NCBI GenBank assembly: GCA_039807445.1
Contig: JBDHRG010000008.1
Location: 1 to 43,967, forward strand
Length of the DNA stretch: 43,967 nucleotides
Source: JBDHRG01 sp039807445
GTDB lineage: Bacteria > Pseudomonadota > Gammaproteobacteria > Competibacterales > Competibacteraceae
Direction: 5' to 3'
The translations under genes and the position numbers were made by a program. Of the stretch, positions 1 to 7,719 are shown piece after piece. Within the stretch, counting starts at the first letter, position 1. Every line of letters begins with the position of its first letter. Under the pieces are notes generated by a model. The model was given only the letters and a program-made list of their open reading frames with translations. It did not search any database and was not told where the DNA came from.

Positions 1-23
1 TGATGTAAGAACGGTGCCCGCGT

Positions 24-74
24 CTTCACGCTTCACGTCCTCACCTCATTCCCCATTCCCCATCACTCATCACT
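24..74. repeat. Heptamer repeat cluster, left copy
   Basis: Short runs of three different 7-base units follow one another: CTTCACG twice (24-37), CATTCCC twice (47-60) and CATCACT twice (61-74). The preceding bases resemble those before the larger array at 24112, so the two clusters belong to one dispersed family. No coding function is seen. Confidence 0.75.
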
Positions 75-104
75 CAGCTCGTATGCCCCGATTAGAACCG
101 ATGA

Positions 105-152
105 TGGCTCCCGCCGGAGGAGCCACTTTCGTACAATCGCAGGAGCCACTTT
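105..152. promoter_or_regulatory. Probable MocR-type operator: inverted plus direct repeat
   Basis: TGGCTCC (105-111) and GGAGCCA (119-125) form an inverted repeat with a 7-base spacer. The longer GGAGCCACTTT (119-129) recurs in direct orientation at 142-152, 23 bases on. An inverted plus a direct copy about two helical turns apart is typical of MocR/GabR regulator sites, and a MocR-family gene follows directly. That the site belongs to this regulator is inference. It may also serve a divergent gene left of the window. Confidence 0.45.
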
Positions 153-207
153 CCGGGAGACCACACGTGGAAACCACGCTGGTCAGCGACCCGGGTACGC
201 GCGGCTG

Positions 208-1215
208 ATGCAGTACGCCGCCGGCGGCTACGGACCGCTGAAGGCGGCACTGGCCGAGCACTTGCGCGTCAGCCGGCTGATCAGCTGCGACCCGCGCCAG
301 ATCCTGATCCTCGGCGGTGCGCACCAGGCGCTGGATCTGTGTGCGCGGATGCTGGCCGACGTCGGCGATACGGCGTGGATCGAAGACCCCGGCTACTGGG
401 GGGCGCGCAACGTGTTCCGCGCCGCCGGGTTGCGGCTGTACCCGGTTGCGGTCGACGCGCAGGGGCTCGCGCCGACCGAGGCCAACTGGTGCGGCGCGCC
501 GCCACGGCTGGTGTTCGTGACGCCCTCGTACCAGTACCCGACCGGCGCCGTGCTGAGCCTGGCGCGCCGGCGGGCGCTGCTCGAGCGGGCCGCCGCCGAC
601 GGTGCCTGGATCGTCGAGGACGACTACGACAACGAGCTGCGCTACCACCGCGAGCCGCTGGCTTCGCTGTTCGGGCTGGCGCCGGGGGGACCGGTGCTCT
701 ACCTCGGCACCTTCAGCAAGGTGATGTATCCGGGGTTACGGCTGGCTTACCTGGTGGTGCCGCCGGCGCTGGTCGAGGCGTTCGCGGCCGGCAACGCCGA
801 GCTGTACCGCGAGGGGCGGCTGGTCGAGCAGGCGGCGCTGGCCGACTTCATCGTCGAGGGCCACCTCGCCGCGCACATCCGCCGGATGCGCACGGTCTAC
901 GCCGAGCGCCAGGCGGTGTTGCGCACGCGTCTGGGCGCGCACTTCGGCGATGCGCTCGAGCCCTCGGGCGGGCAGGGCGGCATCCACCTGCTGTACCGCT
1001 TCCGCGCTCCGGCCGACGACCAGCGCCTGGTACGCGAGGCGCTCGCCGAAGGCATCGTCACGCGGCCGCTGTCGATCTACTGCGCCGACGGCGCACGCGG
1101 CGAGCAGGGCTTGCTGCTCGGCTACGCCGCGGTGCCGACCGAACAGATCGCGCCGGCGGCGGATCGGCTGGCGGGCGTGATCGAGCGCCATCTGGTCGCC
1201 GCCGGGCGGAGGTGA
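208..1215 (+). pseudogene. MocR-family regulator, N-terminal DNA-binding domain missing
   Basis: The 335 residues match the C-terminal, fold-type I aminotransferase-like half of MocR/GabR regulators. The family block GTFSKVMYPGLR holds the PLP-binding lysine, and VTPSYQYPTG and EDDYDNELRY precede it. Full-length members are about 460-500 aa with an N-terminal GntR winged helix. Here the frame stays open for a few dozen codons before the first ATG (GYARLMQYAAGGYGPLK still fits the family) but encodes no winged helix, and the upstream DNA holds operator-like and heptamer repeats. It therefore looks 5'-truncated by deletion. A stand-alone aminotransferase is possible, but the family signature argues against it. 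It converges on gbuA with 9 bases between them. The usual role of intact relatives is PLP- or amine-responsive transcription control. Confidence 0.7.
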
Positions 1216-1224
1216 TGCTGGCTT

Positions 1225-2166
1225 TCAGGCCCAGACCTTGGGCAACACGCACAGCATCTCGTACAGCAGATTGGCGCCGAGCAGCGCGGTGTTGCCGGTA
1301 GGGTCGTAGGGTGGCGAGACTTCGGTCAGATCGCAGCCGACCAGGTTCAGGCCCTTGCAGCCGCGGATGATCTCGAGCGCCTGGATCACGGTCAGCCCGC
1401 CGATCTCGGGGGTGCCGGTGCCGGGGGCGTAGGCGGGGTCGATGCCGTCGATGTCGAAGCTCAGGTACACCGGCCCGTCGCCGAGCTGCGCGCGCACCTC
1501 GGCCATCAGCGGTGCCAGCGAGCGGTGCCAGCATTCCTCGGTCTGCACCACGCGGAAACCCTGCTGGCGCGACCAGTCGAAGTCGTCGTCGGAATAGCCG
1601 GTGCCGCGTACCCCGATCTGCACCACGCGCCGGCAGTCGAGCAGCCCCTCTTCGGCGGCACGGCGGAAGGTGGTTCCGTGGGCGATCTTCTCGCCGAACA
1701 TCTCGTCGTTGATGTCGGTGTGCGCGTCGACGTGGACCAGCCCGACCGGACCATGCTTGCGCGCGATCGCGCGCAGGATCGGCAGCGTCATCGTGTGGTC
1801 GCCGCCCAGCCCCAGCGGGATGCACGGGTGGCTCAGGATCGCGTCGTAGGCCTCCTCGATCAGCCGGACGCTGTCGAGCAGGTTGTAGGGGTTGGTGGCG
1901 ATGTCGCCGAGGTCGGCGACCTGCATCCGGTCGAAAGGCGCGGCGCCGGTGCCCATGTTGTACGGACGCAGCAGCACCGATTCGGCGCGGATCTGGCGCG
2001 GCCCGAAGCGCGTGCCGCTGCGGTTCGAGGTGCCGATGTCGAGCGGGATGCCGACGAAGGCGGCGTCGAGACCGCGGGCGTCGGCCTGCTGCGGCAGGCG
2101 CATCATCGTCGCGATGCCGGCGAAGCGCGGCATGGTGTTGCCGCCGAGGGGCTGGTTGAAATCCAT
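1225..2166 (-). CDS. gbuA: Ureohydrolase, guanidinobutyrase/agmatinase type
   Basis: A 313-aa member of the arginase/agmatinase family, which hydrolyses guanidino compounds to an amine and urea with two Mn ions. The metal ligands are visible in GGDHT, HVDAHTDIND and SFDIDGIDPA. The N-terminus (QPLGGNTMPRFAGIATMMRL) and the segment GIPLDIGTSNRSGTRFGPRQ closely resemble Pseudomonas 4-guanidinobutyrase GbuA and its sister guanidinopropionase, more than SpeB. The start chosen (MDFNQP) fits the family; an in-frame upstream ATG would add 30 unrelated residues. It is divergent from a LysR regulator, the same arrangement as gbuA-gbuR. Substrate (4-guanidinobutyrate, 3-guanidinopropionate or agmatine) cannot be fixed from sequence, but the nearby AruI-like gene favours guanidinobutyrate. 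Confidence 0.85.
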   Translation of the reverse strand: MDFNQPLGGNTMPRFAGIATMMRLPQQADARGLDAAFVGIPLDIGTSNRSGTRFGPRQIRAESVLLRPYNMGTGAAPFDRMQVADLGDIATNPYNLLDSVRLIEEAYDAILSHPCIPLGLGGDHTMTLPILRAIARKHGPVGLVHVDAHTDINDEMFGEKIAHGTTFRRAAEEGLLDCRRVVQIGVRGTGYSDDDFDWSRQQGFRVVQTEECWHRSLAPLMAEVRAQLGDGPVYLSFDIDGIDPAYAPGTGTPEIGGLTVIQALEIIRGCKGLNLVGCDLTEVSPPYDPTGNTALLGANLLYEMLCVLPKVWA

Positions 2167-2253
2167 CGCTGGGTCCTCGCGGAAGGCTGGGGCGTGGTCG
2201 CAGCATAGGTCCACCAGACATTGACAGGAATCAAAACCTGGCGATGCTGACAT

Positions 2254-2268
2254 CATCGATTATCGATG
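2254..2268. promoter_or_regulatory. Palindrome in the gbuA/LysR divergent promoter
   Basis: CATCGATTATCGATG is a perfect 7+1+7 inverted repeat in the 117-base gap between gbuA and the divergent LysR gene. It begins 15 bases upstream of the chosen LysR start at 2284. LysR proteins bind dyads of this kind (ATC-N-GAT) and often repress their own gene. Binding by this regulator is inference. An ATG at 2266 lies inside the palindrome and is therefore less likely as the start. Confidence 0.5.
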
Positions 2269-2283
2269 GATCGGGGCCGCCGG

Positions 2284-3186
2284 ATGCTCAGGAACGTCAC
2301 CGATCTCGACCTGCGACTGCTGCAGATCTTCGCGACCATCGTCGAGTGCGGCGGCTTCTCGGCGGCGCAGGCCGAGCTCAACATGGGACAGTCGACGATC
2401 AGCACCCACATCGCGACGCTCGAAACGCGGCTCGGCTACCGCCTGTGCGAGCGCGGCAAGGGCGGCTTCAAGCTGACCGAGAAGGGCCAGCGCGTGCTCG
2501 CGGCGAGCCGCGCGCTGTTCGGCTCGATCGACCGTTTCCGCGACGAGGTGCAGTCGCTGGCCGGAAGGCTGGTCGGCGAGCTGGCGGTCGGGCTGGTCGA
2601 CAACATCGCGACGCTGCCCGGGGCGCACGTCAAGGAGGCGATCGCGCGCTTCTGCGCACGCGACCAGGAAGTGAAGCTGAACTTCTTCGTCAATTCGCCG
2701 ACCGAGCTCGAGCGCGCGGTGATCGATGACCAGCTCGACCTCGCGATCGCGTATTTCGGCCGGCGCCTGCCCAGCCTCGAGTACATCGACCTGTACACCG
2801 AGCGCGTCGTGATCTGCTGCGGCGCGCGCCACCCGCTGTTCGGCCGGGTCGATGCCACGGCGGCCGAGATCGAGGCCGCCGACTGGGTCAAGCGCGGCTA
2901 CGTCCTGCCCGGCACGCTGCTGCCGGTGTGCCCGGCGCGCTTCAGCGCCATCGCCCACCACATGGAAGCGGTGGCGCACCTGATCCTGGCCGGCACGCAC
3001 ATCGGCTACCTGCCCGAGCACTACGCCGCGCAATGGGCTGCATGCGGCGCGATGCGCACGCTCGCCCCCGAGACGCTCGGCTACGATGTGGTCCACAGCC
3101 TGATCACCCACACCGGCCGCCCGCGCAGCGAAGCGCTGCAAGCGCTGATCGACGATATCGTCGCCGTGCACGCTGCCGGCGCCTGA
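2284..3186 (+). CDS. LysR-family transcriptional regulator
   Basis: A 300-aa LysR regulator. The N-terminal winged helix covers about residues 5-65, with the classic LLQIFATIVECGGFSAAQAE and STISTHIATLETRLG recognition segments. A linker helix and the periplasmic-binding-protein-like effector domain follow (about 95-300). It sits divergent to gbuA and so is the probable gbuR-type controller of the ureohydrolase, responding to its guanidino substrate. The C-terminal part (NFFVNSPTELERAVIDDQLD) is ordinary for the family. The start at 2284 was chosen over 2266 because 2266 falls inside the palindromic operator. The gene has no truncation. Effector identity is inferred from position only. Confidence 0.85.
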   Translation: MLRNVTDLDLRLLQIFATIVECGGFSAAQAELNMGQSTISTHIATLETRLGYRLCERGKGGFKLTEKGQRVLAASRALFGSIDRFRDEVQSLAGRLVGELAVGLVDNIATLPGAHVKEAIARFCARDQEVKLNFFVNSPTELERAVIDDQLDLAIAYFGRRLPSLEYIDLYTERVVICCGARHPLFGRVDATAAEIEAADWVKRGYVLPGTLLPVCPARFSAIAHHMEAVAHLILAGTHIGYLPEHYAAQWAACGAMRTLAPETLGYDVVHSLITHTGRPRSEALQALIDDIVAVHAAGA

Positions 3187-3330
3187 GCCCGGGGCACGGA
3201 GAAGGGGCGGGCGTCGCCAGGCGCTGCCATCGAGGCGCCGAGGCGAGCCGCCCTATGCGCGGACTCCGCGCCGCCCTACCATCGGCACTCAGACGCGGCG
3301 CTTCGGCGTTTTCGCGCTGCCGGCCGGGGC

Positions 3331-3372
3331 GCCGCTTCGTGGCGTTTCGCCCGCCAGGCGGCACGAAGCGGC
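3331..3372. other. 11-bp inverted repeat before the hydrolase gene
   Basis: GCCGCTTCGTG (3331-3341) and CACGAAGCGGC (3362-3372) are perfect arms around 20 bases in the 225-base gap after the LysR gene. No U tract follows, so it could be a weak terminator for the LysR gene or an operator for the next one. Confidence 0.35.
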
Positions 3373-3411
3373 CCAGTCGCGCTTGCCGGATCACTGCCCG
3401 AGGAGCTCACG

Positions 3412-4101
3412 ATGAACGCAGGCCGCTCGATCCACGCCCTGGAGCTGGGGCCGTACGAAAATTTCATCTACCTGATCCACGACCACGCCAGCGGCCGCGC
3501 CGCCGTCGTCGATCCTGCCTGGGACGTGCCGCGGATCCTGGCGCTGGCGGCCGAGCGCGGCGTGCGCATCACCGACATCCTGCTGACCCACAGCCACCAC
3601 GACCACATCAACGGCATCGAGCAGGTGCTCGCCGCGACCGATGCCCAGATCCATCTGCTCAAGGCCGAGGCCCGCTTCTGGGACCGCTACCTCGACCTGC
3701 CCACGCTGCACCACGGCGGCGACCGGATCGAGCTCGGCGAAACCACGATCGAGGTGCTGCACACCCCCGGCCACACGCCCGGCTCGGCCTGCTACCGGCT
3801 GGACACGGACCTGATCACCGGCGACACGCTGTTCGTGTTCGGCTGTGGCCGCTGCGACCTCAAGGGCGGCGACCCCGGGCAGATGTTCGACACCCTGCGC
3901 CGGCTGGCCACCGGGCTGCCGGCCGATACCGTGATCCATCCCGGCCACAACTACGCGGTAGCGCCGACCTCGACGCTGGCCGAACAGTCGGAGGGCAATC
4001 CCTTCCTGCACTTCGACCACCGCGACGCCTTCATCGACTACCGGATGCACCTGCACGACCGCGAAACGCCCTACACCGCGGTGCACAGGCACAAGCACTG
4101 A
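3412..4101 (+). CDS. MBL-fold hydrolase, glyoxalase II-like
   Basis: A 229-aa metallo-beta-lactamase-fold protein. The HxHxDH metal motif is THSHHDH at residues 59-65. Further ligands are seen in TPGHTPGS, the bridging aspartate in ITGDTLF, and the last histidine in HPGHNYA. This is the set found in hydroxyacylglutathione hydrolases and persulfide dioxygenase-like hydrolases. The C-terminal helical extension (NPFLHFDHRDAF) is shorter than in GloB (about 255 aa), so the exact thioester substrate is uncertain. An AGGAG box lies 8-13 bases before the ATG. It is a single gene, converging on the old-yellow-enzyme gene with a shared hairpin between them. Confidence 0.8.
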   Translation: MNAGRSIHALELGPYENFIYLIHDHASGRAAVVDPAWDVPRILALAAERGVRITDILLTHSHHDHINGIEQVLAATDAQIHLLKAEARFWDRYLDLPTLHHGGDRIELGETTIEVLHTPGHTPGSACYRLDTDLITGDTLFVFGCGRCDLKGGDPGQMFDTLRRLATGLPADTVIHPGHNYAVAPTSTLAEQSEGNPFLHFDHRDAFIDYRMHLHDRETPYTAVHRHKH

Positions 4102-4137
4102 GAGCGGTCGCGCAGCCCGCAGGCCTTGTCGTCGTAC

Positions 4138-4165
4138 CGGGACGGGCGCGGGCACGCCCGTCCCG
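4138..4165. terminator. Shared stem-loop between convergent genes
   Basis: CGGGACGGGCG pairs perfectly with CGCCCGTCCCG around a 6-base loop, 36 bases after the hydrolase stop and 8 bases after the stop of the convergent gene. The symmetric 11-bp stem suits a bidirectional terminator, although the U tract is weak. Confidence 0.6.
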
Positions 4166-4173
4166 TTCAGCCT

Positions 4174-5274
4174 TCAGGCCGCACCCAGCGCCGGGTAGTC
4201 GGTGTAGCCTTCGGCGCCGCCGCCGTAGAAGGTCGACGGGTCGGGCTCGTTCAGCGGCGCATCGCGGCGGATGCGCGCGGGCAGATCGGGGTTGGCGATG
4301 AAGGCGCGGCCGAAGGCGACCAGCTCGGCGCGGCCGGCCTCGATCGCCGCCGCGGCGCTCGCCGCGGTCTGGCCGGCGGCGAGGATCAGCGCCCCGCGCC
4401 AGCGTGTGCGCAAGTGCGCGAGCATCCGCGCCGCGGTGTCGGCATCGGCTGCGCCGGTGCCGGCCGGGTCGATCAGATGCAGGTAGGCGAGTCCGCGCCG
4501 GTCGAGTTCGGCGACCGCGTAGCCGAAAGTCTCTTCGGGGGTGTCGTCGTGCATGTCGCCGAAGCTTCCCAGCGGCGACAGGCGCACGCCGACGCGTTCG
4601 CGCCCCCAGACGTCGGCGACCGCGTCGACCACTTCGAGCAACAGCCGCGCGCGCCTGGCCACGCTGCCGCCGTAGGCATCAGTACGCACGTTCGAGCCGC
4701 TCTGGAGGAACTGGTCGAGCAGGTAGCCGTTGGCGCCGTGCACCTCGACGCCGTCGAAGCCGGCGACCTTGGCGTTGCGCGCCGCCTGGGCGTAGTCGGC
4801 GACCACGTCGGCGATCTCGGCCAGCGTCAGCGCGCGCGGCTCGGCGGTCGGCGCCTGGCGCGGGCCCTGCGCGTCGACGATGAAGCTCGTGGTGTTGCGG
4901 GCGCGGATCGCCGAGGGGGCGACCGGCGTCTGGCCGTGCAGCGCCGGGTGCGAGATGCGCCCGACATGCCAGAGCTGCAGCACGATGCGCCCGCCCCGGG
5001 CGTGGACCGCATCGGTGACGCGTTTCCAGCCTTCGACCTGCGCGGCGCTGTGGATGCCCGGCGTCCAGGCGTAGCCCTGGCCGAGCGGCGAGACTTGCGA
5101 AGCCTCGGTGACGATCAGCCCCGCCGAGGCGCGCTGGACGTAGTACTCGGCATTCAGCGGCGTCGGCACGTTGCCGTCGCCGGCGCGCGAGCGGGTCAGC
5201 GGCGCCATCACGATGCGGTTGGGCAGTTCGAGCGCGCCGGCGCGCAGCGGCTGGAACAGGGTATCGGTAGCCAT
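4174..5274 (-). CDS. Old yellow enzyme family NADH:flavin oxidoreductase
   Basis: A 366-aa FMN-dependent ene-reductase of the NemA/XenB/OYE group, which reduces activated C=C bonds, nitro compounds or N-ethylmaleimide with NAD(P)H. The fold is a TIM barrel. The N-terminal LPNRIVMAPLTRSRA, the substrate-binding His/Asn pair in VEVHGANGYLLDQFL and the phosphate-binding C-terminal region (AFGRAFIANPDLPARI) are all present. Length is normal. The start overlaps none of its neighbours. It is divergent from an HxlR-type regulator with a palindrome between them, an arrangement commonly used for induction of OYE or quinone reductases by electrophiles. The physiological substrate is unknown. Confidence 0.88.
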   Translation of the reverse strand: MATDTLFQPLRAGALELPNRIVMAPLTRSRAGDGNVPTPLNAEYYVQRASAGLIVTEASQVSPLGQGYAWTPGIHSAAQVEGWKRVTDAVHARGGRIVLQLWHVGRISHPALHGQTPVAPSAIRARNTTSFIVDAQGPRQAPTAEPRALTLAEIADVVADYAQAARNAKVAGFDGVEVHGANGYLLDQFLQSGSNVRTDAYGGSVARRARLLLEVVDAVADVWGRERVGVRLSPLGSFGDMHDDTPEETFGYAVAELDRRGLAYLHLIDPAGTGAADADTAARMLAHLRTRWRGALILAAGQTAASAAAAIEAGRAELVAFGRAFIANPDLPARIRRDAPLNEPDPSTFYGGGAEGYTDYPALGAA

Positions 5275-5337
5275 GGCGTAATCTCTGCTAGTAGAGGGGA
5301 TTGCAGTGATAATGATCTTTGCGATTAAAATAGCAAG

Positions 5338-5358
5338 TACATACTATATTGGTATGTA
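5338..5358. promoter_or_regulatory. HxlR-type operator TACATAC-N7-GTATGTA
   Basis: Perfect 7-bp inverted repeat arms with a 7-base spacer lie 24 bases before the regulator ATG and 64 bases before the oxidoreductase start. The surrounding 5310-5380 stretch is strikingly AT-rich compared with the genome and can supply promoters in both directions. HxlR/YodB/QorR-type proteins bind sites of this size; assignment to the adjacent regulator is inference. Confidence 0.65.
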
Positions 5359-5381
5359 GTAACCATATAGAGACTATTACC

Positions 5382-5750
5382 ATGAGCGACAACGGCGATC
5401 CGAGCGGCTTCCAGTGCCCGGTGGAAGCGACACTCGAGGTGATCGGCGGCAAGTGGAAGGCGGTACTGGTGTGGCACCTGCTCGAAGACGGCGTGCTGCG
5501 TTTCGGCGAGCTGAAGCGGCTGGTGCCGGGCATCACGCAGAAGATGCTGACGCAGCAGTTGCGCGAGCTCGAGGCCGCCGGCGTGCTGACGCGGACAGTC
5601 TACGCCGAGGTGCCGCCGCGGGTCGAGTACACGCTGACCGAGCACGGCCGCAGCCTGGGGCCGGTGCTCGAGTCGATGCACGGCTGGGGCCGCGCGCACT
5701 GTGCGCAGTTCCACGACGCCGAGGCCGCCGCGGGCGGCGCAGCCCTGTGA
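5382..5750 (+). CDS. HxlR-family winged-helix regulator
   Basis: A 122-aa HxlR/DUF24 protein. Residues about 10-100 form the winged helix with the signature CPVEATLEVIGGKWKAVLVWHL, a recognition helix around GITQKMLTQQLRELEAAGVL and a wing with VEYTLTEHGRSL. Cys12, directly before Pro-Val, is the conserved N-terminal cysteine that senses quinones or other electrophiles in YodB, HypR and QorR. The start MSDNGD was chosen because the 11 residues from an upstream GTG overlap the operator. It most likely represses the divergent old yellow enzyme gene and itself until oxidised or alkylated. A second cysteine lies near the C-terminus (AHCAQF). Confidence 0.85.
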   Translation: MSDNGDPSGFQCPVEATLEVIGGKWKAVLVWHLLEDGVLRFGELKRLVPGITQKMLTQQLRELEAAGVLTRTVYAEVPPRVEYTLTEHGRSLGPVLESMHGWGRAHCAQFHDAEAAAGGAAL

Positions 5751-5781
5751 CGCAGGCGTGTGGCTCGGCACAGCGAGAAAA

Positions 5782-5839
5782 GCCGACCCCGGAAGCCTCG
5801 GTCGGCTACCTTTGCTGGCGAGCCCGCCATGGGGCTCGC
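5782..5839. terminator. Two consecutive stem-loops after the HxlR gene
   Basis: GCCGACC (5782-5788) pairs with GGTCGGC (5800-5806), followed by TACCTTTGC. GCGAGCCC (5818-5825) then pairs with GGGCTCGC (5832-5839). The first could terminate the HxlR transcript. The second lies close to the OsmC ribosome binding site and could affect its translation. The functional reading is inference. Confidence 0.4.
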
Positions 5840-5869
5840 GAGGGGCGGCCGATGCCGCGGGGAGGGCTG

Positions 5870-6295
5870 ATGAAACGCAAGGCTTCGGCCGTCTGGAAAG
5901 GCGATCTCAAGCACGGCAAAGGCACGATCTCGACCGACAGCGGCGTGCTGGTGGACACGCAGTACTCCTTCAGCACGCGCTTCGAGCAGGGTAGCGGCAC
6001 CAACCCCGAGGAACTGATCGCCGCCGCGCATGCGGGCTGCTTCTCGATGGCGCTCTCGGGGCAACTGGAAAGCGCCGGCATGACCGCGGAGCGTATCGAC
6101 ACGACCGCGACCGTCACTCTGGACAAGGTCGACGGCGGCTTCGCCATCACGGCCGTCCATCTGGACGTCAAAGCGAGGATCCCCGGCGCGGACCGGCAGG
6201 CCTTCGAGACGGCGGCGAACAATGCCAAGGCCGGTTGTCCGGTCTCGAAGCTGCTGAACGCGCAGATCACGATGGATGCCAGGCTCGAAGCCTGA
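5870..6295 (+). CDS. osmC: OsmC-family peroxiredoxin
   Basis: A 141-aa OsmC-like hydroperoxide reductase, which reduces organic hydroperoxides in the cytoplasm using two active-site cysteines. These are visible as Cys57 in AAHAGCFSMAL and Cys123 in NAKAGCPVSKLL. The N-terminal KRKASAVWKGDLKHGKGTI and GTNPEELIAAAHAGC are close to E. coli OsmC, and length is normal. A strong GGGAGGG ribosome site fixes the ATG at 5870. It is downstream of the HxlR gene by 119 bases and may be part of the same electrophile or peroxide response. No regulator site of its own was seen beyond the hairpins just upstream. Confidence 0.88.
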   Translation: MKRKASAVWKGDLKHGKGTISTDSGVLVDTQYSFSTRFEQGSGTNPEELIAAAHAGCFSMALSGQLESAGMTAERIDTTATVTLDKVDGGFAITAVHLDVKARIPGADRQAFETAANNAKAGCPVSKLLNAQITMDARLEA

Positions 6296-6310
6296 TACCG
6301 GTTCTATCAG

Positions 6311-7265
6311 ACTCTCGCGGATTGGCTAGACTCTCCCCGGAGTGACCATGGCCCAGGGGGAATCCGCCATGGCGCGCGCCCGATTGCCTGTCAGCAACCA
6401 CTTGTCGGCCGAAGACCTGGAGGCGGCCGCCAAGGCCGAGCCGGTGGGGCGGGTTCGGGCGCGCATTCTGGCGATCCGCCACCTGTGGCGCGGTCACAGC
6501 CTCGCCGACACCGCCGGGCTGTTTGGCCTGCGCGAGACGCAGGTCCGTGCGTACCTGCACCGCTACAACGCCGAAGGGCTGGCGGGCCTGCGCGATCGGC
6601 CCCATCCCGGCGCCCGGCCCAAACTCGATGCCGAACAGACGGCGCGCTTCCGCCAGCGGGTGCTGGACGGGCTGCCCGCGGCGCTGGGCGTCTCGGCCTG
6701 GCGCGGCGCGACGCTGCGCGCCTGGCTGCGCGAGACCTTCGCCGTCGAGTACTCCACCCCGGGCATCTACGTGCTGCTGCGCCGCCTGGGGCTCGCCAGC
6801 CTGATGCCGCGCCCGCATCACCCCGAGCGCGAGGTCGAGGCGTAGACCGAGTTCAAAAAAAACTCCCGACGGTGATTGCCGAGCAGCGCTAGGCCCATCC
6901 CGGCCAGCGCCTCGAGCTGTGGTTCCAGGACGAAGCGCGCTTTGGCCAGAAGGGCAGCAACAGCGGCGTCTGGGCCGCGCGCGGCAGCCGCCCGAGCGCC
7001 CCGCGCCAGACCCAGTACGACTACCTGTACCGGTTCGGCGCGGTCTGCCCGCGCAGTGGCCAGACTTACGCACTGCTGCTGCCCGGCGTCAACACCGCGG
7101 CGATGCAGTGGTTCCTCGACGGGCTCAGCGCCGAGCTCGCCGCCGACGTGCACGCGCTGCAGGTGCTGGACCAGGCCGGCTGGCACGTCACCGACCAGCT
7201 GCAGGTGCCGGCCAACCTGACGCGGCTGGCGCTGCCGCCGTCAGGGTGACGGCTTCTGCGAGAGG
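6311..7265 (+). mobile_element. IS630-like element remnant
   Basis: A decayed insertion sequence built around a broken IS630-type transposase. ACTCTCGC (6311-6318) on the left and GCGAGAG (7258-7264) on the right are inverted and may be remains of terminal repeats, though they are short and imperfect. The last catalytic part of the transposase is missing on the right, so the element cannot move on its own. Exact ends are uncertain. The 110 bases between it and the next gene contain nothing recognised. Confidence 0.5.
6342..7249 (+). pseudogene. IS630-family transposase, disrupted
   Basis: The first part (6342-6845) encodes the helix-turn-helix region, with ARILAIRHLWRGHSLADTAG and the GLAGLRDRPHPGARPKL linker of IS630/Tc1-type transposases. 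It ends at an in-frame TAG. After a frame change, 6893-7249 encodes the catalytic core, with LELWFQDEARFGQKGSNSGV (first aspartate) and LQVLDQAGWHVTDQL (second aspartate). The protein then stops at LALPPSG, where relatives continue into the region carrying the last DDE glutamate. A second TAG at 6890-6892 separates the halves. A run of eight A (6855-6862) resembles a slippage site, but stops flank it on both sides, so programmed frameshifting cannot rescue the protein. Confidence 0.75.
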
Positions 7266-7374
7266 CTTCTTCGGGCGCCGAGATGGAGCATCAAGCAGCG
7301 TGTCGCCGCTGCATCTGGCCGGCACATTCATCCCGATCGGCGACGAGTTCGACAGCGATGCCGGCGGCTTCTGA

Positions 7375-7719
7375 CTACAGGCGAAGCTCGGCTTTCATCA
7401 CATCATAGGGCACGCGCACGCCGTGGCTGTCGCGGCTGATCAGCCCGCTGGATTCGAGGATCACGACATCCTCGTGGACACGTTTGTAGTCGCGAGCCAG
7501 CCGCTCGGCCAAGGCCTTGACCGACTTCTGGGGCTCGCGGTGGACCAAGCGCAGTAGGTCGAGTCGCTTGGGGGTCAGCGCCTCGAGCAGCGACTCGAGG
7601 TCGGGGAACGTGATGTGCACCTCATCGACCTCTTCGCCTTGCTCGGCGCGATGCCAGGCATCGACGAAGCGCTTGCCCATGTCGTCGAGGGTGCCGATGT
7701 GCAGATCGACCTTGCTCAT
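7375..7719 (-). CDS. Winged-helix antitoxin (HVO_A0114-like)
   Basis: A 114-aa protein with an N-terminal LDDMGKRFVDAWHRAEQGEE segment and a MarR-like winged helix in the C-terminal half (KRLDLLRLVHREPQKSVKAL, followed by a recognition helix and ESSGLISRD). Proteins of this type are annotated as HVO_A0114-family DNA-binding antitoxins paired with DUF6516/TumE toxins. Its ATG overlaps the toxin stop by 4 bases, so the toxin-first pair is translationally coupled. It probably neutralises the toxin and represses the operon. No mutation is seen. The assignment depends on the partner as much as on its own sequence. Confidence 0.7.
   Translation of the reverse strand: MSKVDLHIGTLDDMGKRFVDAWHRAEQGEEVDEVHITFPDLESLLEALTPKRLDLLRLVHREPQKSVKALAERLARDYKRVHEDVVILESSGLISRDSHGVRVPYDVMKAELRL

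Noticed and set aside
5782..5839. Riboswitch before osmC
   Set aside because: Only two simple hairpins are seen, with no conserved core of a known riboswitch class.
6855..6862. A8 slippery site for programmed frameshifting in the IS630 transposase
   Set aside because: In-frame stops flank the run in both frames, and the catalytic end is missing, so slippage would not give a working enzyme.
7250..7374. Short frame ending in DEFDSDAGGF after the IS remnant
   Set aside because: It is too short, has no ribosome site and no similarity that I can recognise; it may be debris of the element.
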